DNA from: Azolla caroliniana
Taxonomy: Eukaryota; Polypodiophyta
Assembly: GCA_043228905.1 (NCBI GenBank)
Contig: JBHGNT010000011.1
Coordinates: 20,894,001-20,958,000, forward strand
Length of the DNA stretch: 64,000 nt
Reading direction: 5' to 3'
Shown here one piece after another: positions 33,830-46,075 of the stretch. The position numbers and the translations under genes are program-made. A model generated the notes under the pieces. The model ran no database searches. It was not told the DNA's origin and saw only the letters and a program-made list of their open reading frames with translations. How positions within the stretch are numbered: the stretch's first letter is position 1; every line of letters starts with the position of its first letter.

Positions 33830-36028
33830 AAAGAGAGATAGAGAGAAATGTTCATTCATGTTTCATTCATTCCCCAAGGGGTTCAACGTTGAGGGGTTAA
33901 ATAGTACAAGAGGGGGTAGATACATAGGGGTGTAAGCCCCCTAGAGCATTCATATTGGACACTCACTCACACCTCATTGTATCCCTCCACATGCACACAC
34001 GTGTGCATGTGTTCACATACATATCGGCTCACAATTACATTTATGTTCCCTACACATATACAACATCATCATGATAATATTCGACCCTCGCTCATCACAC
34101 TTGACTCTTCGTACATCTCATACGGGGTAACAAACAAGTAGACTATTTGGACACATACAACACTTTCTTACATTTATAATTGTTTGTGGGCCTCCAAACT
34201 TTCTCCACTGAGCAAATTGAAGGTGGCGGGCTTGCATAAAATTCCTACTACAATATGATTATATCTTTACCCATCCATTCCTTTAATTACAGTCTCACAG
34301 AATTTCCACATAAATTTATTCTTTCATGCCAAATTTGATTTCCCATCACACAACTCTATACTTTGAAATCTGAGTAATTTATCGTTCTCCTGATGGTCAA
34401 TTACTTAAACACGTCTTTCATAACCTTAGGGTTCTTCTTATGGCCTTCTGTGCATACACGTGGTCAAGCCTTGGAATTTTCCTTACAATACATTTGGGTG
34501 AATCAATCCTACTTGGTGGTGGGGATGCTCAAAAAGAGGATCCTAGATGCACCAACCTATGTCATTTGCTTAGCTCACAAATGCAGGACAATCGTGGATT
34601 GATGCTTAACTTGTTGGATGACAAGCTAACTTATGAAGAGAGATCGTCCCTTGTGCAACATTAGGATAACAAGTTTCTTAAAGATAAGGTCAAATATAGG
34701 GGAATTAATACCTTAATATACACATATTAGTTAACGAATTTGTGCAAGGTATTTAAATTTGAATTGTTGATTCAAATTACATAGACCCAAACATCAAAAT
34801 GTTTTACATGTGGATCATAAATATGTTGAGAATTCAAGACATTATTGTGGGCATTGATGCAATACCCACCTATATGTCCCACATCATTTAGTTTTACATC
34901 ATAATGATCCAAAAATTTGCACCTTAATGTTCTTTTCATTTGTCAAGCTTCTAGAATGTCCACATTATCATTCCATGCCTTGCCTAGACTAGTGAAATCC
35001 ATTTCTATTTCTTTGATTTTGACAACATGCACCGGTCTTTCTCATATTCAAGACTTGGATTTACTATAAAAAAATTTCCAAGAAATACATACTAGACAAT
35101 GTACCTTAACTGAGGCTCCCACACGACACACAAAAGACAAGACTAGGATTAAGTCAAAGAAAAGAGTACAGCAGTCTTTTGGTACGTGTCATGAAACCAT
35201 TTGTATGGGTAGTTGAATAATGGAACGACAACCATCTATTAAAGAAGGGTTAAATAAATTATCTTGGCTGCGAGATCCTAGTAAACATTAATGGGGGAAA
35301 GATATGAACTACACTCAGTTTATGGAAAATGTGTGCAACTACCATAACAATAGTAGTAGTATACCAACCCATTACATCCTAACAACCTAATCTCTTGAAT
35401 ATCAAATAGAAGAAATCATTCTATTGAACTTCTTGAGTTAAAAGGACTGGAATGTTGTGTAAACGAAACAAAAGTCAACAAATCATAAACCTCCTTAAGG
35501 TATTAAATTATAGAGGCCTTTTAACACAACTTGATATTATCTTGAAAAGCACCAATGTGTGTCCAAAGGTATGCAATCTATTCTATGATTCAAATTTTAC
35601 TTAAACCTAATGGTTGTATTAATTATGTCATTACAATATCATCTTGGAAGAGACCAAAAATGAATCAATTCCATGTATCGAAACAAGAGGAAAATATTGT
35701 TTCCCAACAATGACAACCACCTTCAAGTATGGTGTACTTTGAACCAAGTGATGTTCAGGGTTAAACTTGTTACACCTTTACAAAGGACAATGCTTGTAAC
35801 CTTTTGTTTCTTGTCTTGGTTATGAAACACAACCACATTTGAACAAGGAAGTGGATGGTTTCTTCCATCAACACGTTCGAGTGATGATGGTATGACAAGG
35901 TAGAGTAGAGACAAATGGGATTGTTAGACCAAATGAAGAAAGAATGCACATCGAATGAATATTAGTGCTAGTGTATGGATGTAATTTAAATGTAGTAATA
36001 ATAATGGGCTCTTCCAATGAACAATCAG
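33529..36028. other. Intergenic DNA with microsatellites
   Basis: Starts with short GGGTTAGGGTTA telomere-like motifs (33549-33566). It holds a (GA)n tract at 33773-33826, bounded by a 23-bp direct repeat (AGGGGTTCAACGTTGAGGGG core, near 33752 and 33876). The rest is AT-rich. Open frames of about 70 codons near 34390-34670 have no recognised motif. Confidence 0.4.
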
Positions 36029-38606
36029 TTAATGAGAATTGATGGCATCGCAACGAAGACGAACCTCTCCTTGTGACCCAGTTTGAACATTGAGAACACT
36101 AAGCTTCTGTATGGCATGAGCCCAAGCTGTAAAGAAGGTGGGTTGCGAGGATGCAAAGAGAGAAACTGTGGCGCGTGTACGAGGGTCACTCCAAAGGATT
36201 TGATCTGATGCCAACAACCCTAGCCCATGTTCTAGGTTGCTAAAGAAGACATTGTCAAATTGCTTGGGTGTGCTCACATCATTGAATGCCACCACCGTAG
36301 GGTCGAGGTTCACATTCGGACAAGATGCCCTTAGTTGTGCTGCATATGTCTTATTCAATGTTGGATCTGGGATCGCTCCATATACTCGATTCATAAATTG
36401 GTTGCAGTGCGAAAAGCCAATCGTGTGTCCACCTGCACAAGTTCAAGACTTGTTAGCCATAAATATGGCTTGCATCCTATATTATCCATAGGGCAAATAA
36501 ATGTGCCACACCTGACAAAATCACCATCTCGTCACGTGTGAAGCCTTTCCTTGCAAACAAGTTCGTAAGTTCATCCAAACTTTGTGTTGGCGCCGGCAAA
36601 TTCCCAGGCACCAGTGATGCCTTTGAAGTGCGACCGTCTTTCCGTCCCTTCAACAACGGCCAAAATGGGCCCCCAACCTTCTCAAGAACCAATAGAAAAG
36701 CATTACTAAGAGCAAATACATCACATGTAAAAAGTTTAGGTTATCCCTACTCTTTATATGTCTGAATATCTTTACTGATGTGGCTTGTTACAAAAGATCA
36801 TTCCCTACCATCCTTTTCCCTCGTGTTTTCGCCAATGATGATCAACACAAGGGAAAACCTAGCTAGGTATAGTGTGAAAGCATCCAAAACGTTTTATATT
36901 GCATAGAGTAATTGGAGAGTGACTAGCCTCTATTGCAAAGTTGCAATTATGAATCATAGCGTGAAAGTGGCCAAAACTTATTGTTATATTTTGAGAGGAA
37001 TTAGTCTTGGAGTGAATGATAATGTGAAAGTCTCTCCAACTTAGTGTGGTATAGATGACAAGGAGGAGTTAGTATGTGAGTGAATTCAAGGATCTATGAT
37101 GTTGCATAAGTGCATACAACAAAATGCATTAAAAGCCTTGATGGGTGCATCTAAGTTAGTGAGGTTGCACAAGAAATATGAGAAGGTCATGTGTTCAAAC
37201 ATCTAAAATTTCCGCTAAAACCCATGCATGCATGTAGTGGCACCAAACCCTAATCAATAAAACCATGGCGTACCACTAGGATACATCAAAGAGAGAGAGA
37301 GAGAGAGAGAGTTTATAAACATATATTACAAGTCCCACGAGGTCTCTGGTTGTGATAGCGAGGATATCGGCACAAGAAACAATGCCCGGGCACGCCTCCT
37401 CCACGGCCGCCTTGGCACGCATCACGGCATCGAAACCGTCTCCAGGTAGTGACAGGTTCTCTTCTGCGTCTTTCTCCGCTTTGTTTCCAGGTGTGGACGC
37501 GACCATGACCGAGGCATCGCAGCCCTATAATCGCAATCTCGGCCCATTCCATCGTCCATTAGAGACATAATCCACAATACATACACACACACACACAGAA
37601 GAAAACAGAGAAAAATAAAAAATAAAAGCACTCCCTCTCTATACAAAACTTGAAAATTTGCGCTGTTATATAAGTAACCACCGTTGTTAAATCAGAAATC
37701 CTCCCACCACTTAATCGCCACCGTTCATCCAAAATTAAATAAATCCATCTTGCTAATCAGTAGCCGTTGATTCGGAACCAATCACCACTGTTCTAAAATC
37801 TCCTTTGCCAAACCCTAACCCTAACCCTAACCTAACTCTCGCCCTAGTCCTTAACCCTAACCCTAACAAAAGACTGTGTTTTATACACAGAATTTCTCCT
37901 GTTCAGTGCATTTTGTTTTCCCTTCTCCAGAAACAGTCCCAACCGAGTTTTCCACTCCATTATCAACAGTGAGAATCTCTTCCATTCCATTTTGTTCTGC
38001 ACTGAGTTCTCTCCCCTGAAGAAGAGCCCTAACCAAACGCTTGACACTATCATTTCTTCCATTCATTTATACTTCAACTAAAATCTCTTCCTTAATACTC
38101 ACTAACCCTAATCCAAGCCCTTCGAAGTACTTTCTGGTATTTATGTCTAGTTTTTCACCTGAATTATCTTTTCTAACAACCAAAACTCTGTGTTGATACA
38201 GAATTTCTTCAATGCTTTCAGATTTTACTTAAAATGACAATCCATTTACCTTACCCTAAGTCTAATGCGAGCATACTAATACGAATCCTAATCCACATTA
38301 AAAAAAAGAATGAGCTTCATGCAGATTTATTTTGTTTTTTACCGTGACGAAACAGTCATGGAAGAAGATACGCAGAGTTCCTGCGGCTGTGACGAAAGAT
38401 TCTTTCTGCTTCTGCACCATAACGCTGTGTATAATCTGCTCGACTTCGGGGCAGCTCTCATGGTAATAATCGAAAGAAAGAGAAGAAGAAGAAGAAAATG
38501 AGAAGAAACAAAGGGGGGGAAGGAGGAATTGGAGAAGGAAGGAAGAGGAGATGAGAATGGGGATGGGGATGGGAATGCTGTTAGTTCTGAAGATCGATCC
38601 GGCCAT
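36029..38606 (-). CDS. Class III secretory peroxidase, 4 exons
   Basis: Haem peroxidase of the plant secretory pathway, oxidising phenolics with H2O2 in the wall or apoplast. Exons: 38343-38606, 37330-37524, 36512-36677, 36029-36432, all GT-AG, summing to 1029 bp or 342 residues, normal for the family. A hydrophobic signal peptide ([19 protein letters not shown]) precedes the mature start. The distal site is [11 protein letters not shown] (Arg and catalytic His), then GCDASV. The proximal haem ligand is in [12 protein letters not shown]. The eight conserved cysteines are present (SCP, HDC, GCD, ACPG, SCAD, SHC, ASCPN, RCD). [38 protein letters not shown] and [14 protein letters not shown] resemble the Arabidopsis PRX31/41/63 group. 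One oddity: GGH replaces the usual GAH before the proximal histidine. Intron 1 holds CCCTAA repeats. Confidence 0.93.
37291..37312. repeat. (GA)n microsatellite in peroxidase intron 2
   Basis: GA run just downstream of the exon-2 donor of the minus-strand peroxidase gene. Confidence 0.9.
37808..37868. repeat. CCCTAA telomere-like repeats in peroxidase intron 1
   Basis: Two short arrays, AACCCTAACCCTAACCCTAA at 37810-37832 and CCCTAACCCTAAC at 37855-37867, inside the first intron (37525-38342). The repeat is the hexamer form, as at 6172-6207. Confidence 0.8.
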
Positions 38607-40080
38607 GGCGTTCCTTGTATCGATGGATTTCTTCTACGCAGAGAGTGTACTGTGTGACGAGGGATGAGAGAGAGGAAGAGGAGGGTATATATGTAATTAA
38701 AAAGAACAGAGGAGGAGGGGTATTTATGTAATTAAAGTTTTTTTCTTGTGTCCAAAATGCACTTCATTGAGCAAGCAGCAGTAATGGTGTGAGTTTTTTA
38801 GATGCTCTTCTCTCTCTCCCCCCACAAACATCTTCATATATTATTGACTTGTCAAAAAAAAACAAAAACAAATGCAATAAGAAGAAGAAGGAATGCAAAA
38901 GCATGTAGTAAAAAAAACAAGAAATTAGAGAAGAGAGGTGTGTGTGAGTGGTAACCACAGAAGAGATCACACAAAAATTGCAAGCAAATTAGCTCTTCTT
39001 CACATACACATAAATAGACATACATATATTCATAAATGTGTGCGTGTTGGTATTATTTCACTATCTACCTTTTGTTATTTAGATGTATTGTATGCATTTT
39101 TGTTTGTTTGTTGCTTTCTGGATTGTCTAGGATTAAATTTTCTATGGGGTTTTTTGTTTTGTTGTTGTTGGTGGTGGGGGGGACAAGAGGGCTTCCACAA
39201 GAGGGAGGGTAGGCCATGCATGATTGATTAATCAAATCTTATCAATCTCCTATGTCTACCAACCTATCCTCTTCCTACCACCTCTATCATCTCCTCTTGC
39301 CGCGTGCCCATCAATGCCTTGCAAAAACTTCAAAACACCAAATGGGCACAAAGCTTTCAAAAGACCCAATCCCTCATCTTTGCTTCTTTCATGAGTCACT
39401 TCGCATGGGTTGCATTGCACTTCATTGATCGCCGCTAACCCGCCCAACACATGGTGCCTGCAAAACATCGACTTTGTTAGGTTCGTACAACAATAGCATT
39501 GCAATGTCTCCGACACCAATATATTGCAAATGTGTTGAACAAAACCTTAGAAAACAAGCACAATATTAAAACATTATCAAATGATTGTAGAATAAGCATT
39601 TGTGCTTCCTAAGTCAAGAGATTCAATAGTAAAATGTACATGGTTTTCTACCCCCAAATGAAGGTACCCCAAATGTACTAGTAGTTGAAACTTTTGAGGG
39701 TAAAATATGGGTTTAGTCAATCGTCATGGCAGTCAAGGTAAAATCCCTAGGTCAACAAATGGTCATCTCAAACAATAATAAGGGTTTAATCTTTACCAAA
39801 ATTATGCCATGAATGTGTACCCGATCATTCACATGTGAATGTGTTTTTAGCTATCCATTACTTGAGCACTACTATTATTGAGTATTGCCCTTGGGATTTG
39901 GGCTTTGCACTATCATTATTTGAGTGCTTGTATATAACATTCCAATCTGCCATTGTTTAAGGCTACGTGACATTCCACTTTACAACTTTTAGATACTCTT
40001 TGAGTCATTAAACATTTTATTATGGTCCACTAGTAATGTAATTTATAGAAATATCATTATGTTCTTCGTGGATGTGCATT
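38607..40080. other. Peroxidase 5' flank and intergenic DNA
   Basis: Upstream of the minus-strand peroxidase start. A-rich runs near 38853-38925 and G/T-rich low-complexity DNA near 39140-39190 are present. No TATA box was assigned with confidence. A short minus-strand open frame at 39256-39519 has no recognised motif. Confidence 0.3.
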
Positions 40081-40124
40081 AGTGAGTTTTCACCTTATCC
40101 AAATATGGTTGCCTCCATTCCTAG

Positions 40125-40305
40125 TTTTGTCACAAAAAGACCAAGCATACCCATGTGAAGTATCACTTTATTTGTTTGATATTGAGGATAAGCAAATTGG
40201 GCTTCGTGAGATATTGGTTCAGCATAAATCAAGCAATATCTTCACCAAAAGTCTCCATTATGAGCACTTCGCGTATCTTCTTTGTCTTATTGAGATATGC
40301 TAGAT
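40125..40305 (+). pseudogene. Ty1/copia RNase H fragment
   Basis: Reads KHTHVKYHF (about 40140-40168), then after a frameshift EDKQIGLREILVQHKSSNIFTKSLHYEHFAYLL..IEIC. This is the copia pol C terminus pattern (TKH..V.YHFIR...EDK.I.L.....Q..DIFTK.L...F..L). It is broken by stops and a frameshift. No LTR was delimited around it. Confidence 0.75.
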
Positions 40306-41603
40306 TATTGCTTGAGCAAACTCATGTTTGTATATAGGAACATTACAATTTGCAACATGTAAGGCTCCAATACTCAAAATGATATTTGCACTCTACAAAA
40401 CTCTTTGTTAGCACATCCAAATGTTTTATAGTAATGTAATAGCTCAATATGGCATATCCAAAAACAATGTTGATATGAGGTAGTTTTAGCACAAATTATT
40501 TTCTCGTTTTTGTATTACATACAATATCCCAAAAGTAGAGTGTAGACTTTCTTATTTTTAATATTTGGATCATACGCTAAATTTGCCACAATGTGCTAGC
40601 ATTACGTGGAAATGTCAGTCGTGCGCATTTTTCTAATGCAGTGAATTTAAGTTTAAAGAATCTAGGCTACTAAAATTGGAGGTGCTCCTTTCTCGCATCA
40701 AGAAGATTTAGAGAATGTGTGACATGGATAACATTTTATATTGTAACTATTGGTTTGATAGTTTTTTATCATCAAAACAATATGATCCACTTTGTTCTTA
40801 ACGTTGCCTAAGTTTGAAGGTTAGCATAATCTAATCATAGGATAACATGTATACCCTCAAATTTCAATATCTCATTTATAACCTAACAATAACAACTGTC
40901 GGTACACACATGTCCTCAATTTAACAAATTAAAAGCATGTGATATATATATTAATGAATGCTCAGTTGGTTCAATTATGAATTTTTAATTGTATATTATA
41001 TCAATAAACTAAAAATATTAAAACAACTATTTTTAGTAAGTGAAGTATTTCTCCCTATCCATTATAAAGGGGATAATAATCTTGCATTGGTTGCATGAGT
41101 GTTGTGGATTCATACCTATCAGAATAATCATTCCCAAATAGATAAAAATGTTTTGAAAACATAAGCAATTTGAGAATGGAGATTTGCTATGAAAGTAATA
41201 TCCCTCTACTCAAGTCTTTCTTATCATAGGCTTATTATATAATTGATATCCAAATAATGTCACCTTGAACCAGGGCAATTCTCCTAATGAGCTATTATTC
41301 TAAACCTACGTAGAAGGGATTTATATCTGAACTACCAATGTTAAGTGAGGGACAATGAAGGGTAGGCCAGATGCTAACCATGATTGTTCAATTTCACACA
41401 ACAAATATAGCACGTCACCATGTGTGGGGAGTCATGTTTGGTTGCTTGCCTATACTATGATAAGCATTGCACTCCACCAAGCTAGTTATAACCACGAGGT
41501 AAGAGGAGTGTGTTTCATGTGTGTTTACTAAACCAAGTGAAATGTCCCCAATAACCGGATAGAAGGGGAAAAATTGTCTGTGTTGGCGCCACATTTTAGA
41601 TTG
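40306..41603. other. Unassigned intergenic DNA
   Basis: AT-rich stretch between the copia fragment and the LINE target site. Nothing was recognised. Confidence 0.3.
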
Positions 41604-41684
41604 GTGGTTTGTTGTTTGTTGTTTTTTTTTTTTTCCCAAAAAAAAACTCCTTCCATTAGTTATAAAATTTTACAAATGAGACGA

Positions 41685-42127
41685 TTACGTACAAATCCCT
41701 AAAGGGACGCGATAGTTCCATCTAATGTGGAAGCCCACTGACTCAAGAAAGGGAGACCATTGTTGGATGAAGGCTATGCGTTGTCTTTCAACTCCCTCGG
41801 AGCCACCTTTAAGGCCATCATATTGGCTCTTCAGAGTGGCTACAATTTCACTCCATATCTCTTGCAGTAACCTTGTTGGATGGGTGGTTTGGTTGGAGAA
41901 GACTCGCCTACATCGTTGTTTCCATAGAATCCAAAGGGTTATTGGGCTGACCAATTCCAACACCTCTTGAGATTTGTCATTAAGAGGAATAGAGTGGACA
42001 TTGCGGAGAAAAGGACCTCTTGTGCTTTTATCACCAAAGTCATCCCCTCCTCCTGATGCTCGTATCGGCCAATTGCAGCCTGCCATGATAGCCAACATAT
42101 ATTTCCCCACTTGATTGAACCTTGCAC
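41685..42127 (-). pseudogene. LINE ORF2 C-terminal end, frame-shifted
   Basis: In a different frame from the main ORF2 body, the sequence reads LVSPITLWILWKQRCRRVFS, typical of the region after the zf-RVT domain in plant LINEs. It then reads LLQEIWSEIVATLKSQ to the end near 41685. The main frame stops at 42128, so an indel near 42130 is inferred. Confidence 0.65.
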
Positions 42128-45100
42128 CTAGCATAATTGCAACAAGCGGCCAACCCCCCGCCATATTCTATGGGACGTTGGGCAGTCCCACAAAGCGTGT
42201 CGTATGGATTCTACTGCAGGTGGGCACTCTACACAATTAGGAGAGCTAAGGTTCCCACGTTGCCATGCTCCCACCGGTAGGGACTTATGTATTAACAGCC
42301 ATTGGAAAGTGGTAATTCGCCTCGCGTGTTGTTGCTTCCAGATTTTCTGCCAAAACTTGGTGATTATTGCGGAGGGAACTTGAAATGTGTGCCAGACCTT
42401 CGCAACAGCCAGTTCTCGGGCGGCTTGAGCAGCTAGAATGTGGCGACCCAATCTAGTTGTGAATTGGAAGAAAGGGATGGGTTTGCTTCCTTGCCCCGCG
42501 TAGGGATCACGCCATGTCCATTGCAAAGGGTCCCAACTGACCTTACGTAGCCATGTGTTTTCATGAGTACATATATGCCAATCGGGTTGTACTTTGATCG
42601 GATCAGGATCTACAATCCATTTATGACCAGTGTACGCGAGTACTCGAATGGCATTATTCTGTGTGGGTGTCTCAATGTCTCGCAATTCATGGCCTTTGAG
42701 CCTGTCTGGTGATCCCCTACCTCTCGGGATCAGAGAGCCCTCCTCCTCGTGGCCTATCCATTTCTCCATTGTCGTCCTTTGAGTAGCAGATTCCCTAATC
42801 AGTAGCGCGTTAATGATTTCCGATCTCATATTCCATCCGCCCCTGATTCCATGGAGTATGTTCGCTTGATCTTGTAGTGGCATTGACATAAACCGTCGCC
42901 AACATTCTATACTTTTGCCTGGACCTTCTGCAATGTATCCCCATGACAACCCCTTACGTGATCCTAATAGTTGATTAGATTCATCCTTGAGACATGGGTT
43001 CCATAGGATACGTTGACTGAGCCAGGCAGGTTTGGATCTCGGTTGATCACACTGGAGCCCTCAACGAATGTCACACCATGCCTTCCACATGGATGCACTG
43101 AATCTGTCCTCCAAATGGCGGGAGAAACTAGGTTTGAGATCCATGTTTAGAATCCATCCCGTTTGGGGGGCCCAATTGACCCCTTTTCGTAGCCTAAAGT
43201 AAGCGAAACGTAACCTCAGTAGCATTTTCCAACAATCATTTCCTGGTTGGAGTCCTCGCACCACAAATTTGGCAAGTAAGGCTTTTGATTGTGAAAGGGA
43301 ATCAATAAGATCCAATCCCCCTCTCGACTTAGGCGTTGTGAGTATAGGCCACGCCACCTTGGCGCGAGCTACATGGTCTTCCTTACCAGACCAAATGTAG
43401 TTGAGGACCAGTCGTTGAATTTGATGTATACTTTCCTTGGAGATTGTCTAGCATGATAGACTGTACCATGCTGTTGCGAGGAGTACCTGATTTGCCACTA
43501 TGATGCGACCTGCTAGCGACAATTTTTTAGAGCTCCAATGTATCAACTTTTGTCGAATGAAAAGGATAACGGGTGCAATCATAGTCTCCAACGGTATGTT
43601 GAAGCCAATTTGGAAGCCCAAATATTTGGTGCTCACTCCTTGATTGATCCACTTGAAAGCAGGGTGTGGGTGCCACGCCGGATGTGTTTCCTGAGAGAGC
43701 CATATTGCACAGGATTTGTGCCAATTGATCATGGCGTTGGATCGCTTGCAAAATAAAACTAGTGCACTTTCTAGCTTTTGGAGGTTTTCCAGGTCCCCTT
43801 GCAGGTAGACTGTTGTGTCATCTGCAAATTCTATATCCAGGATGCTTTGGTAAGAATGAGGTATGGGAAGACCACGTAGTTTGAGATGCCGCGAGTTGAG
43901 AAAGCAAGAGAGTGCTTCGGCGTATAATAGAAATAAGGATGGAGCTAGTGGGCATCCCTACCGTACAGAGCGGGATATTTGGAAAAAGGGGCCCCTTTCA
44001 CCTGCCAGCGAAACGCAACTGCTGCCATTCCTATAAAATCCTGCAATGCCTTTGATCCATGTCTCTTGAAAGCCGAGTTTCCTCATCACACTTTCTAGAA
44101 AGTTCCAGCATACCCTCTCATAGGCTTTCTCAAAATCTAGTAGCACCACCGCTACCTTCTTGTTGGTTTGCTTGGCAAGGGCTACTGCTTCCCAAAATGA
44201 GAAGAGGTTGTCGAGGATGCTCCGATTTCTAATGAAACCTGTCTATGACAGATGAATGAGTTGAGGGAGAAGTGGAGTTAAACGGCGTGCCACAATTTTT
44301 GCGAGCAACTTATAGACAGTATTGAGAAGAGTAATGGGCCGCCACTTGTGAATGTCATTGGCATTCCCACCACTTTTAGGAATGAGATGTATCATCCCCT
44401 GTCCAAATTCCTTCGACATGCTTCTAGAGGTGATGATCTCCTCATATGCCTGGAGGAGTTCTTCTTTAATAGTGCCCCAAAGGCATGTGAAAAAGTGCGG
44501 GGTGAGACCGTTAATTCCGGGGCAGCTCTCGGCATCTAAATCAGTGAGGGCCTCCCATATCTCAATGATTGATAGGGGACGCACAAGCCAGGTATTCATT
44601 TCCGGTGTGACTTTCTCGGGTATGCTTTGGAGGATAATATCATCGCTTATGTCTTCCCATGTAGCTATCATGTCTTCGGTAAGTAGGCGGCTATAATACC
44701 TTGTGGCAATATTCCTCATTTCGTCGCCATCCTCAGTGGTCGTTCTATCCTCCCGGTTGAGGCTGCGCATCATAGTTCTAGCATGCCTCGGGCCTTTGGA
44801 GCGGAAGAATTCCTTTGTGGTTTTGTCCCCTACTCGAATCCATCGCACCATGTTGCCATGAAACTCCATGTCATATATTGCCTTTTTTGCCATGCTAAGT
44901 TCTTGTTTGGCCGTGGCGACTTGTCCCGCGATCCAACTACAGGATGGGTATCTCTGTTGGAGTCGTTGTAAGGCTATTAGTCCCCGTTTTGTCCTCTGTC
45001 GCTTCTCCTGAGCATCATTGCGTCTGGTCTTGACAATCTCATGTAGGAGAGTAGAGGCTCTTGTTAATTTAGCTAAAAGTTTGTCCGATGCTGATGAGCC

Positions 45101-45634
45101 ATTGACGGGTAATGACCATTGGTTGGATAGTTGGTCCTTCACGTCTATAAGTGTGTAAATAGTGTGTGGGATGTGAGTCTGGAATGGGCCCCATTTTCGG
45201 TGCAATTGAAAATGACCAGCTACCGGGTAATGGTCAGAGAAAGTCGTGCCTGGAGTTATGCGACACCACCCTCCCTTCGTTTCTAAAGCCTCCCCCACAT
45301 AAATGCGGTCAATGCGAGATAGGGTGGGTCCACTATTCCGCCCGTCTGATCAGGAGAATAGGAGAGAGTCCCTTTTCCGTTGGAAGTTGGCAAAATGCCA
45401 GATGTCTCGCAGGTTAAGGTGGACACATAGCTTCTCCCATTGTTTGCGTTCCCTTCCTTGTAGAACTATGGGGTTGTTGTTGGAGCTATCATGAATGGAT
45501 TCGATCATATTAAAATCCCCTCCAATGCACCACTCTTCCGCATCCACTACTTGTAGGCGGATGCGGTCCCAGAATGTTGCTCTTTCTATTCTGTTATTTG
45601 GAGCATAAACATTCATGAAGTTCCATCGTTGCCC
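42128..45634 (-). pseudogene. LINE ORF2: endonuclease remnant, reverse transcriptase, zf-RVT
   Basis: One reading frame is kept from 45634 to 42128, broken only by stops at 45350 (TGA), 44243, 43958 and 43448 (all TAG) and 43061 (TGA). The APE-type endonuclease remnant has GQRWNFMNVYAPNN and CIGGDFNMIES. RT has the LIPKSGGNANDIHKWRPI, GFIRNRSI, VVLLDFEKAYERV and GCPLAPSLF motifs and the catalytic FADD at 43817-43828. The zinc-knuckle zf-RVT region is near the C terminus (TTFQWLLIHKSLPVG, CVECPPAVESIRHALWDC). Such proteins nick the target and reverse-transcribe their own RNA there. The endonuclease N terminus is missing: it should lie just upstream, where the 45635-46063 repeat now sits. Confidence 0.93.
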
Positions 45635-46063
45635 TGATAGTCCATCGTGGCTATATTTGTAAATAGCCGAAAAGTCATATTAGTATAAATACGACTTAGG
45701 GCAAACTTTTATCTGTTGTTGTTGTCATTCTTGTTTTGCATGAGATTAGAGCGCACAACAGTGTACAGAGAGAGAGAGAGAGAGAAAGAGGTCGTTGCCT
45801 CTGTTGTAACCGCCGCCTGTGGCGAAGATCGTGAGCACGAGGTCGTTGCCTCCGTGAACTCACTGTTGTACATTCTAACATAGCGATAGTTTGCAACCTG
45901 TGGGATGCCGTGGTTTTTTCCCTAGTTTGGGGTTTTCCACGTTAAACATCCCGTGTACTCTTTTCTCCATTCTGTCGTGTATTTATCTCCCGTTTTCTGT
46001 GTATGATTCTAAGCTCGGTTGTGGCCGAGTGTTGTGTATAAGGAGCGTTTTTTGTTCCCGTCA
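45635..46063 (-). repeat. Solo-LTR-like repeat, copy 2, inside the LINE
   Basis: 429 bp with TGA...TCA ends on the minus strand, matching 30467-30903. It separates the LINE ORF1-like region from the endonuclease remnant. It contains a (GA)n run at 45767-45785. No target duplication was found, so the insertion was accompanied by loss of LINE sequence or is older than a rearrangement. Confidence 0.75.
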
Positions 46064-46075
46064 TAATCTTCATAC

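Noticed and set aside
39256-39519. Minus-strand 87-codon frame with several cysteines
   Set aside because: No start context, splice partner or domain was recognised; likely chance.
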